NCBI RefSeq assembly: GCF_002086795.1
Contig: NZ_MVIM01000003.1
Span: forward strand, 310,001-374,000
Source of the DNA: Mycolicibacterium tusciae
GTDB taxonomy: Bacteria; Actinomycetota; Actinomycetes; Mycobacteriales; Mycobacteriaceae
Direction: 5' to 3'
Length of the DNA stretch: 64,000 nucleotides
Shown: in pieces, positions 57,186-64,000 of the stretch
Layout: each line of letters opens with the position of its first letter
How positions within the stretch are numbered: the stretch's first letter is position 1
Translations under genes and position numbers: made by a program
The notes under the pieces: model-generated
Databases searched by the model: none
Told to the model about the DNA's origin: nothing
What the model saw: the letters and a program-made list of their open reading frames with translations, nothing else

Positions 57186-57704
57186 ATGGCATGGGATTGG
57201 GTCGGCCCCGCAGCGACGGCAGCCGTCGGCATGGCAGGAATCCTCGGCACATTGCGCGGCGGCAGCAAGACGCTGGCACACGAGCGAACCCTCGCAACCG
57301 AGGCCCGACAACAACAACGGCTGGAGAACGCCTACGTCGATCTCCTCGACGTAGCCGAGCGGACAGGCAACTGGACGCACATGGTCTACCCGATGATGGA
57401 CACCAACCCGCCGCAACCGGTACCGCCTGTGCCGTCTCTGGAGGAGCAAGCCCACACCGTCGCCCTCGTGAGGGCATTCGGGTCGGCCCTAGTCCTGGAG
57501 CGAATGTACGCCTGGCGGGCTATCGTCCGAGAAATGGTTGCGACCGCGGAGTTCATCGCGTGGGACGAGGCGAACCCAGGCCGACCCCGCGAGAACGGTG
57601 AACGGCTTCCCAGGCTCGTACTGCACGAACTGAGGACCAAAGAGCGGGAGGCTCGCGAAGCCCTCGGTGACCAAGTGGCATCCGAACTCGGGCACCGGAA
57701 CTGA
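57186..57704 (+). CDS. Membrane-anchored helical protein, element cargo
   Basis: 172 aa. N-terminal hydrophobic anchor (WVGPAATAAVGMAGILGTL) followed immediately by a long charged helix (TLAHERTLATEARQQQRLENAYVDLLDVAERTGNW) and more helices (ALVLERMYAWRAIVREMVATAEFIAWDE). Layout resembles short actinobacterial anchor-plus-helix proteins often found on mobile DNA. No catalytic motif seen. Divergently transcribed from the 56194 gene across 140 bases, suggesting shared regulation. Confidence 0.68.
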   Translation: MAWDWVGPAATAAVGMAGILGTLRGGSKTLAHERTLATEARQQQRLENAYVDLLDVAERTGNWTHMVYPMMDTNPPQPVPPVPSLEEQAHTVALVRAFGSALVLERMYAWRAIVREMVATAEFIAWDEANPGRPRENGERLPRLVLHELRTKEREAREALGDQVASELGHRN

Positions 57705-57733
57705 CCTCCAGTTGCCGAAGCTCGGCGCCGCGC

Positions 57734-57992
57734 TTACCAGAGCGATAGCTCGCTCGTCCCGAACATCATGTCCGGGTCGGCCTTCAGCCGCGCCTCCCCG
57801 ATCAGCTCGGCCCCGTCAAGAAAGTCCATCATCTTCCGACCCAGCGGGTCGGTCGTGCGGAGCGCGGTGTTCGGGTAGACGACGGGTGTGACTCTCCGGT
57901 GTCGAGGTCGGTTACCGTCCCGGGTACAGCCAGCCGGGCTCGATGATCTCGGTCGCCACCACGTCACCATCGCCGAACAGGTCGATACGCAT
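57734..57992 (-). pseudogene. Small element gene, frameshifted
   Basis: ATG 57992 follows a strong GAAAGGGAG ribosome site and reads MRIDLFGDGDVVATEIIEPG, then WLYPG, before a stop; after two single-base losses the other frames continue VTDLDTGE and TPVVYPNTALRTTDPLGRKM, ending FGTSELSLW. Reconstructed length about 86 aa. Function unknown; it is the gene nearest the right attachment site. Confidence 0.5.
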
Positions 57993-58002
57993 AGCTCCCT
58001 TT

Positions 58003-58053
58003 CTACGTTCCGGATAAGTGATCCGCCGGCGAGAAGAACAGCACGCGGAACAT
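58003..58053 (-). pseudogene. Orphaned native 5' end of spoU at the right element junction
   Basis: ATG-TTC-CGC-GTG-CTG-TTC-TTC-TCG-CCG reads Met-Phe-Arg-Val-Leu-Phe-Phe-Ser-Pro, matching the SpoU N-terminus of M. tuberculosis apart from conservative changes, then runs into element sequence and stops at TAG (58003-58005). It is the piece that insertion separated from the gene now starting at 52424. Confidence 0.85.
58027..58044. repeat. Right attachment-site repeat (18 bp)
   Basis: Identical to 52374-52391. The bases to its right restore the true spoU start codon, so this is the chromosomal junction on the kinase side. Confidence 0.85.
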
Positions 58054-58297
58054 TCATAGATCATTGCGCCGGGCGGGCTGACAGTCCAAAACGTGTTTGC
58101 TCTGTTATCACAAAGCGACTCAGACGTGCAGTTATGAACTCTGTCTGTCTAGTAAGAATGGTGGAATCAGCACGGCACGGCTGGCATACTCGATCAATTG
58201 CCAGGCGCACACCGCCAACCCGTGGACGCGGGCGAATTATCAGGAAGCATATGAACCACGCTCCAAAACTGAAATGCCGACACGCGGGCGAACGCCG
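58054..58297. other. Former divergent spoU / sensor-kinase promoter region
   Basis: About 240 bases of lower-GC sequence with no gene. It should contain the original spoU promoter (leftward, now driving only the 16-codon orphan) and the promoter of the conservon (rightward). No element could be assigned with confidence. Confidence 0.5.
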
Positions 58298-61120
58298 ATG
58301 AACGCCTTCTCGCAGGTGGCGCCGTCGGACGACGCGCCTGCCAATTTCGAAGCCAAAGCCGCGCCGCCGTCCAAGAGGCCGAGCCGTTGGTCGGTTTCCA
58401 ATTGGCCGGTTCGCTGGAAAGTATTTGCGATCGTATTGGTGCCACTGGTTCTCGCAGGTGTGTTTGGCGGGTTGCGCATCTACAGCAGCATCACCGAAGC
58501 AACGGATTTGCGTCGTGCCGCCGACCGCACCGAAATGGTGCCCGCGATCGTGAACTACATGGCGGCGCTCGACCGCGCGATGTTGGCGAGTTCCACCGGC
58601 GGTGATCCCCAGTCCGCCCTCACCGAGTTCGATTCCAGCAGGCAGGAATTACAGCGCCGGCTATCCGACACCGACATCGCCGACGACGTCAGCAAGGGCG
58701 TCACGAGCATGATCGACGGCGGCCAGGCGCTGATGGACAGGGTCACGGCCAACAACATCAACCTGTTCGAGCGGGTCACTACCTACGCGCCGATCCTGCT
58801 CACCGCAGAGGACGCCATCAACGGGTCCGTACGCGTCGACGACGAGCGCATCACGGCCGAGACGCTCGGGTTGTCCCGCGCGGTCGGTGCCCGCGGTCAG
58901 ATGATGATGCAGCAGCTGCTGGTGAACCTCGGCGGTGAACTGCCAGAACCCGAGCTGCGCACCAGGATGATCGCGTTGGCCGGCACGGAGCCCTCGACGC
59001 TGTTCGGGATGAGCCAGGTACTCGGCGTCGGCTCGGCGGAGGCTCAGCAGTTGCAGGGCGAGATGGTCAAGCGGTTGGCGATCATGTCGGATCCGGCTGC
59101 GGTTCTGGTCAACAACCCGGACCTGCGCGCCTCCGAAGCGGTCACCGATCAGATCGCGGGCCAGATCATCACCGACGCCACCGCTTCGGTGACGTCGACG
59201 GTGGACGAGCGCGCCGCCGCGCAGCGTACGGCGGCCATCCGGGATGCGGCGATCGTCGGGGGAGCAATGCTGCTGGCCCTGATCGTGGTCTTCGCGGTGG
59301 CGCTGTCGCTGGTGCGACCTCTGCGCCGACTGCGCGACAGCGCCCTGCGGGTGGCCCATGACGACCTGGCCCGTGAAATCGAGCACGTGCGTGCCGGCGG
59401 CGATCCGGGACCGATCGATCCGATCCCGGTGTACACCTCCGAGGAGGTGGGCCAGGTCGCGCACGCCGTCGACGAACTGCACGAGCAGGCGGTGCTGTTG
59501 GCCGGCGAGCAGTCGCGGCTGCAGCTGCAGGTCGGCGACATGTTCGAGACCCTGTCGCGGCGCAGTCGCTCACTGGTCGATCAGCAGCTGTCGCTCATCG
59601 ACCGGCTCGAGCGCAACGAAGAGGACCCCGAGCGGCTGGAGAGCCTGTTCCGTCTCGATCACCTCGCGGCCCGGATGCGCCGCAACGGCGCCAACCTGCT
59701 CGTGCTCGCCGGTGCGAAGGTCCAGCGTGAGCAGGCGGAGCCGGTGCCGGTCTCGGCCGTCATCAACGCGGCGGCCTCCGAGGTCGAGGACTACACCCGC
59801 GTGGTGACCGCGACGGTGCCCGACAGCGAGGTCGCCGGCTCGGTGGCGGGCGACCTCGTTCACCTCGTTGCTGAGTTGCTCGACAACGCACTTCGCTACT
59901 CACCGCCGATCTCACAGGTGCGGGTGTCCGCGGTGCACACCGGTCAGGGAGGCCTCGTCATCGAGGTCAGCGACATCGGTCTCGGCATGACCGATTCGGA
60001 CCTGCGGGTGGCCAATACGCGTCTGCAGTCCGGCGGCGAGGTCACCCCGTACACCGCGCGGCACATGGGCCTGTTCGTGGTCGGACGGTTGGCGGCGCAG
60101 CACGGTCTGGTCGTCAGGTTGCGCAGCACCATTGCGGGCGAGCCGAATTCGGGTACGACCGCAGGGGTCTACGTCCCCCCCGAACTGCTCGGCGGTGCGG
60201 ATGCGCCGCATCAATACGGCGAACCCGAGTACGCGGCCGATGCGCACGCGGGCATCGCGACCGCGTTGGCACTCGACGACGACCATTCAGACGGCTGGGG
60301 CGACTACGAAGACGAGCCGCAGTACCGCAACGGCCATTCCGAGGTACCGGTCGCGTTGTTGCCGCAACGTGATCCCGGCGCCAGTGGGATCTCCGACGTC
60401 CCGGCGTCGCTCGCGCCGTCCGCGCAGCAGGACGCATGGGCGGACGACGAGTGGCCGGAAGACGAGTGGCCAGAGGACTCCATGCCCGCCCAGACGGGCG
60501 AGTGGGGCGCACCTTCTGCGCCCGCCGAGCGCCCGACGGACACGTCGGGTTTCTTCGCCGCACGGCAGCAGGCCGCGAGCAACAGTGCGGCCGCCCCTGC
60601 GGCGGAACCGGTTCGCCCGGCACCGCAGCCCGAACCCGTCCAACCCGCGGAACCGTCAGCCACGTCGGGCTCGGACGATGCGATCTACCAGCGCATGCTC
60701 TCCGAATGGCTGGTCGATCCGACGGAGCTGGCCAACAGCGCCGATCTGAATTGGGAATCGGTCTGGGACAGCGGCTGGTCGGCAGCCGAAGCCGCCGACG
60801 AGGCTCCGGTCGAGCAGCACACCGATGAGGGGCTGCCGGTGCGAGAGCCCGGTGCCCGGCTGGTACCAGGCGCGGCTGAATCCGCAGCTAGTGACGTCGA
60901 ACACCACCGAAACGGCGGCGCTCACAGAAACACCGAGGTCGACGACGAGGTAGCATCGGCGGCTGAGTTCGGCTCCCCGGGGCCGGACGCATCATTCGCA
61001 AACGGTGATTTACCGCAGCGCGATCCCGATGCTGTCCGTGCGAGTATCAGCAGCCATTTCGGCGGTGTGCACGCGGGCCGCTCGCACGCGCGAGAGACCA
61101 GAGGAACAGATAGCCAGTGA
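58298..61120 (+). CDS. Sensor histidine kinase of the mfpA conservon (NIT-HAMP-HATPase)
   Basis: 940 aa from ATG 58298 (ATG 58274 and others upstream are possible). Transmembrane helix 1 near 45-65 ([20 protein letters not shown]), an extracellular nitrate/nitrite-sensing (NIT)-like helical domain, transmembrane helix 2 ([21 protein letters not shown]), HAMP ([21 protein letters not shown]), phosphoacceptor-like [13 protein letters not shown], then HATPase N box [12 protein letters not shown] and G box DIGLGM. Long acidic/Pro-rich C-terminal tail of about 300 residues. First gene of a five-gene conservon with a Roadblock protein, DUF742, GTPase and MfpA; orthologue of Rv3365c by position. Confidence 0.9.
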   Translation: MNAFSQVAPSDDAPANFEAKAAPPSKRPSRWSVSNWPVRWKVFAIVLVPLVLAGVFGGLRIYSSITEATDLRRAADRTEMVPAIVNYMAALDRAMLASSTGGDPQSALTEFDSSRQELQRRLSDTDIADDVSKGVTSMIDGGQALMDRVTANNINLFERVTTYAPILLTAEDAINGSVRVDDERITAETLGLSRAVGARGQMMMQQLLVNLGGELPEPELRTRMIALAGTEPSTLFGMSQVLGVGSAEAQQLQGEMVKRLAIMSDPAAVLVNNPDLRASEAVTDQIAGQIITDATASVTSTVDERAAAQRTAAIRDAAIVGGAMLLALIVVFAVALSLVRPLRRLRDSALRVAHDDLAREIEHVRAGGDPGPIDPIPVYTSEEVGQVAHAVDELHEQAVLLAGEQSRLQLQVGDMFETLSRRSRSLVDQQLSLIDRLERNEEDPERLESLFRLDHLAARMRRNGANLLVLAGAKVQREQAEPVPVSAVINAAASEVEDYTRVVTATVPDSEVAGSVAGDLVHLVAELLDNALRYSPPISQVRVSAVHTGQGGLVIEVSDIGLGMTDSDLRVANTRLQSGGEVTPYTARHMGLFVVGRLAAQHGLVVRLRSTIAGEPNSGTTAGVYVPPELLGGADAPHQYGEPEYAADAHAGIATALALDDDHSDGWGDYEDEPQYRNGHSEVPVALLPQRDPGASGISDVPASLAPSAQQDAWADDEWPEDEWPEDSMPAQTGEWGAPSAPAERPTDTSGFFAARQQAASNSAAAPAAEPVRPAPQPEPVQPAEPSATSGSDDAIYQRMLSEWLVDPTELANSADLNWESVWDSGWSAAEAADEAPVEQHTDEGLPVREPGARLVPGAAESAASDVEHHRNGGAHRNTEVDDEVASAAEFGSPGPDASFANGDLPQRDPDAVRASISSHFGGVHAGRSHARETRGTDSQ

Positions 61121-61545
61121 CCTCCCCGTCCTACCCGCCACGATCGACGCAGCGTGATTCGCTCGACTGGCTGGTCTCGAAGTTCGCGCACGACGTCTCC
61201 GGGGTCACCCATGCGGTCCTGGTGTCCGCGGACGGACTCTTGATGGCCTCCAGTGAGCACATCCCGGTCGAACGTGCCGACCAGTTGGCCGCGGTCGCCT
61301 CCGGGTTGGCCAGTCTGTCGACGGGCGCCGCGCAGCTGTTCGACGGCGGCTACGTCATGCAGTCGATCGTCGAGATGGAGAACGGTTATCTGCTGTTGAT
61401 GCGCGTCGGCGACGGTTCGAACCTGGCGACGCTCGCATCGCGCAACTGCGATATCGGCCAAATCGGTTACGAGATGGCGATTCTGGTGGAACGGGTGGGC
61501 GCCGTGGTGCAGTCATCGCGGCGGCGCGCACCCCAGCACATGTGA
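61117..61545 (+). CDS. Roadblock/LC7-domain protein of the conservon
   Basis: 142 aa. [32 protein letters not shown] and [25 protein letters not shown] are typical Roadblock/MglB-like motifs; such proteins act as GTPase-activating or scaffold partners of the conservon GTPase. GTGA overlap with the kinase stop. Orthologue of Rv3364c. Confidence 0.92.
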   Translation: MTSPSYPPRSTQRDSLDWLVSKFAHDVSGVTHAVLVSADGLLMASSEHIPVERADQLAAVASGLASLSTGAAQLFDGGYVMQSIVEMENGYLLLMRVGDGSNLATLASRNCDIGQIGYEMAILVERVGAVVQSSRRRAPQHM

Positions 61546-61552
61546 GCGGCCG

Positions 61553-61924
61553 ATGGACAACTGGGAGCGGGAGGTCGACGACGAGCCGAGTCTGGTCCGG
61601 CCTTACACGCTGACGGCCGGCCGCACCGAGGCCCGGTTGAATCTGCCGTTGGAAGCACCCATCGGAAAGCTCACGACGACCAAGCCGCCGCGCTGGCCGG
61701 GAAACGATGTGCGGGGCCGAATCCTCACGATGAGCGTCGAGGTCCCATCTGTCGCCGAGATCGCCGCGGGCCTGGCCCTACCGCTAGGGGTCGCACGGGT
61801 GCTGATCGGTGACCTCGTGACACAGGGATATCTGCAGGTACACACCACGCTCGGCGATTCGGAGACCGATGACGAACGACGAGATCTCATAGGAAGGACG
61901 CTGCGTGGCCTCAGGGCACTCTGA
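61553..61924 (+). CDS. DUF742 conservon protein
   Basis: 123 aa. SLVRPYTLTAGRTEA is the DUF742 signature; the C-terminal half (VPSVAEIAAGLALPLGVARVLIGDLVTQGYLQVH) is a winged-helix-like fold. Role unknown; always found between the Roadblock and GTPase genes in actinobacterial conservons. Its end overlaps the GTPase start by 20 bases. Confidence 0.92.
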   Translation: MDNWEREVDDEPSLVRPYTLTAGRTEARLNLPLEAPIGKLTTTKPPRWPGNDVRGRILTMSVEVPSVAEIAAGLALPLGVARVLIGDLVTQGYLQVHTTLGDSETDDERRDLIGRTLRGLRAL

Positions 61925-62516
61925 GAGGCGGTTTGCCTCGACGGATCCGGCGGCGAGGCGGGCCGCCGCTTCGACGAAGATCGTCATCTCCGGCGGCTTC
62001 GGCGCGGGCAAGACGACGTTCGTCGGCGCAGTCTCCGAGATCATGCCGCTGCGGACCGAGGCGTTGGTGACCAATGCGTCCGAAGGCGTCGACGGCCTGG
62101 ACGCGACCCCGTCGAAGACCACCACGACTGTGGCGATGGACTTCGGCCGGATCACCCTTGGCGAAGACCTCGTGCTGTACCTGTTCGGCACACCCGGACA
62201 GCGCCGATTCTGGTTCATGTGGGACGACCTCATCCGCGGCGCTATCGGCGCGGTCATCCTGGTCGATGTCCGCCGCCTGCAGGACAGCTTCGCCGCGGTC
62301 GACTTCTTCGAAGCCCGCCGCTTGCCGTTCCTGATCGCGATCAACGAGTTCGACGGTGCACCAAGATATTCCATTCAGGCGCTGCGCAAAGCGCTGGCGC
62401 TCTCCGACCACATCCCGGTGGTCACGGTCGACGCCAGAGATCGTAACTCGTGCCGCGAGGCGCTGATCGCGGTCACCGAGTACGCGCTCGACACCCTGTC
62501 CTCGCTGCCCGGCTGA
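61905..62516 (+). CDS. mfpB: Conservon small GTPase (MfpB-type)
   Basis: 203 aa Ras-like ATP/GTP-binding protein. G1 GGFGAGKT (residues 30-37), G3 as LYLFGTPGQRRFW, G4-like INEFDG (Glu in place of the usual Lys of NKxD). GTG 61905. In M. smegmatis the MfpB GTPase helps MfpA protect DNA gyrase from quinolones; coupling to mfpA, 4 bases downstream, supports the same here. Confidence 0.92.
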   Translation: MASGHSERRFASTDPAARRAAASTKIVISGGFGAGKTTFVGAVSEIMPLRTEALVTNASEGVDGLDATPSKTTTTVAMDFGRITLGEDLVLYLFGTPGQRRFWFMWDDLIRGAIGAVILVDVRRLQDSFAAVDFFEARRLPFLIAINEFDGAPRYSIQALRKALALSDHIPVVTVDARDRNSCREALIAVTEYALDTLSSLPG

Positions 62517-62520
62517 ACCG

Positions 62521-63084
62521 GTGGGCGACAACGAACAGGCCTGGTTTGAAAGGGAGTTCGTCGCGTACGACTTTCGCGACGAGGATCTCAGCCGACTGCG
62601 CACCGAACGTGCGGTTTTCGACGAATGCGACTTCCGCGGTGTCGATCTAGCCGAGTCCGAGCACGTCGGCTCGGCATTCCGGAACTGCCGATTCGAGCGG
62701 GCCAGACTGCACCACAGCATATTTCAGCACTGCAGCATGCTGGGATCGGTGTTCACCGAATGTCAGATGCGCCCGCTGATACTTGTCGAGGTCGACCTCA
62801 CGCTCGCGGTTCTCGGCGGGTGCGATCTGAAGAATGTCGACCTGTCCGGATGTCGGCTGCGGGAAGCCAGCCTGGTCGAAACCGACTTGCGCAAAGCGGT
62901 GTTACGCGGCGCCGACCTTCGCGGCGCTCGCGTGCAGAAAACCCGCCTCGAGGAGTCCGATCTTCGGGGAGCGCGCACCGACGCGACGTTCTGGACCACC
63001 GCGGCCCTGCGCGGCGCGAAGATCGACGTCGACCAGGCGCTGGCCTACGCCGCGGCTCACGGTCTGAACATCCATGGGGAATAA
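62521..63084 (+). CDS. mfpA: Pentapeptide-repeat DNA-gyrase protector MfpA
   Basis: 187 aa right-handed quadrilateral beta-helix made of A(D/N)LxX pentapeptides (FDECDFRGVDLAE, SAFRNCRFERARLHHSIFQH, TLAVLGGCDLKNVDLSGCRL, LRKAVLRGADLRGARVQKTR). It mimics B-form DNA and binds gyrase, giving low-level fluoroquinolone protection. GTG start. Last gene of the conservon operon. Confidence 0.95.
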   Translation: MGDNEQAWFEREFVAYDFRDEDLSRLRTERAVFDECDFRGVDLAESEHVGSAFRNCRFERARLHHSIFQHCSMLGSVFTECQMRPLILVEVDLTLAVLGGCDLKNVDLSGCRLREASLVETDLRKAVLRGADLRGARVQKTRLEESDLRGARTDATFWTTAALRGAKIDVDQALAYAAAHGLNIHGE

Positions 63085-63126
63085 CCGCTGTACATTCACG
63101 TTGAGAGCTGCATGCGAGCTGGTGAG

Positions 63127-63975
63127 ATGACTGCGCAGACGGGGTTTCACGACGGAGAACTCGCGGTTCAGGACCGCGCAGGCGTCCGCGCGCAGGCGGC
63201 CCGCCTCGGGGAGGCGATGCTCTCCACTCCCGATCTGAACGGCGGCATGGGTGCCTTTCTGGCGGCCCGCGACTTCGCCGTGCTGACGGCCCGTGACGCC
63301 GACGGCCGGTTGTGGACGTCACCGCTGCTCTCCTCGCCCGGGTTCCTGCAGGCACACGACCACGAGCTGAAGGTCCACGCCCTGCCCTCGCCCGGTGACC
63401 CGTTGCACGACCTCGCCGCGGAGCAGCCGGTCGGCTTGCTCGCCATCGAGTTCGCCACCCGTCGCAGGGTCCGGGTCAACGGCACCCTGGCCCTGGTCGG
63501 CGACGACGGCCTACTGCTCGCGGTGGAACAGGCATACGGCAACTGCCCCAAGTACATTCATCCACGCCATCTCGAGCATTCCGACACTGCGGCGCCGGCT
63601 ATCGAACGTTCGCCGGCGCTCAGCGCCGAGCACGCACAGCTCATCGCCGGCGCCGACACCTTCTTCCTCGGCACCATTCATCCGACTCGCGGAGCGGACG
63701 CCTCCCATCGGGGCGGCCCGCCCGGATTCGTCCGTGTCGAGGGCAACCGCCTGTGGTGGCCGGACTATCCGGGCAACAACATGTTCAACAGCTTCGGCAA
63801 TCTCGCGGTGGATCCCAGTGCTGCGCTGCTGTTCATCGACTTCGACACGGGCACGACGCTGCACATCTCAGGCACCGCCACCGTCGAATGGGTGACGCCA
63901 AGCGACATCGACGGTGGTACCGGACGTCGCGTCAGCCTGACGGTCGAGTCGGTGGTGTGGGGTGCTCGCTGGTGA
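63127..63975 (+). CDS. Pyridoxamine 5'-phosphate oxidase-related FMN-binding protein
   Basis: 282 aa from ATG 63127, preferred because it yields MTAQTGFHDGELAVQ; ATG 63112 is possible. Two split-barrel-like halves: FLAARDFAVLTARDADGRLWTSPLLSSPGFLQ then AGADTFFLGTIHPTRGADASHRGGPPGFVRVEG and WPDYPGNNMFNSFGNL. Flavin-dependent redox or binding role is likely, substrate unknown. Follows mfpA by 42 bases, and may or may not belong to that operon. Confidence 0.85.
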   Translation: MTAQTGFHDGELAVQDRAGVRAQAARLGEAMLSTPDLNGGMGAFLAARDFAVLTARDADGRLWTSPLLSSPGFLQAHDHELKVHALPSPGDPLHDLAAEQPVGLLAIEFATRRRVRVNGTLALVGDDGLLLAVEQAYGNCPKYIHPRHLEHSDTAAPAIERSPALSAEHAQLIAGADTFFLGTIHPTRGADASHRGGPPGFVRVEGNRLWWPDYPGNNMFNSFGNLAVDPSAALLFIDFDTGTTLHISGTATVEWVTPSDIDGGTGRRVSLTVESVVWGARW

Positions 63976-64000
63976 GCACCCGCCACGATCGCTGAATCTC

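Larger units (their letters stand above)
52374..58044. mobile_element. Degenerate serine-integrase prophage-like element integrated in spoU
   Basis: About 5.65 kb of accessory DNA bounded by an 18-bp direct repeat. Contents left to right: large serine recombinase pseudogene, unknown protein, three frameshifted phage head-tail connector genes, a small protein, a membrane protein, a divergent membrane-anchored protein and a frameshifted small gene. Removing one repeat and the interior rejoins the spoU body (to 52391) to ATG-TTC-CGC at 58045-58053 and gives a 154-codon gene. In M. tuberculosis the spoU and sensor-kinase genes are neighbours (recalled), which supports insertion here. Confidence 0.85.

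Overview
The window is chromosomal DNA from a mycobacterium, most likely a rapid grower (Mycolicibacterium type). It is high-GC and packed with mycobacterial marker genes: groES-groEL1 with a His-rich GroEL1 tail, whiB3, sigD-rsdA, guaB2-guaB3-choD, imuA'-imuB, dnaE2 and the mfpA conservon. From memory, gene order follows M. tuberculosis Rv3433c to about Rv3360, read in the opposite direction, with insertions and deletions. No rRNA, tRNA or CRISPR array was seen.

Layout. 1-11.1 kb: the 3' part of nnr, then gadB, alr, a hydrolase, a tightly overlapped tsaE-tsaB-rimI-tsaD run (tRNA t6A modification), an SnoaL-like gene, an Asp-nucleophile hydrolase and groES-groEL1 behind a CIRCE operator. 11.2-16.7 kb: a membrane adenylate cyclase, small secreted proteins, an acidic repeat protein, an oxidoreductase and a DUF4349 lipoprotein, lying between groEL1 and whiB3. 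16.7-30.6 kb: whiB3, sigD-rsdA, guaB2, guaB3, choD, an orphan phoU-like gene, a GH65 phosphorylase with a beta-phosphoglucomutase-like gene, and guaA. 30.6-35.9 kb: a five-gene leftward operon (lipase, SDR, ferritin-like diiron protein, Baeyer-Villiger-type monooxygenase, MerR regulator) behind a perfect palindrome. 36-49.7 kb: imuA'-imuB and dnaE2, each with a LexA-type SOS box, separated by iunH, acrA1, htdY, a universal stress protein, a frameshifted alcohol dehydrogenase and a DUF222/HNH (13E12-like) gene. 49.7-52.4 kb: an MFS transporter, an FMN/F420 split-barrel protein, a nitroreductase and spoU.

The most striking region is 52.37-58.05 kb. An integrative element of about 5.65 kb sits inside the start of the spoU/trmL methyltransferase gene. 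It is bounded by an identical 18-bp repeat. The right-hand repeat still carries the displaced native spoU start (ATG-TTC-CGC), and joining the two flanks on paper restores a 154-codon gene. Inside are a decayed large serine recombinase, frameshifted phage head-tail connector genes and several unrecognised cargo genes, two of which are divergent and membrane-anchored.

58.3-64 kb: the core chromosome resumes with the conservon (sensor kinase, Roadblock, DUF742, GTPase, MfpA pentapeptide gyrase protector) and an FMN-binding split-barrel gene. The core modules serve tRNA modification, protein folding under heat stress, purine synthesis, SOS mutagenesis and gyrase protection.
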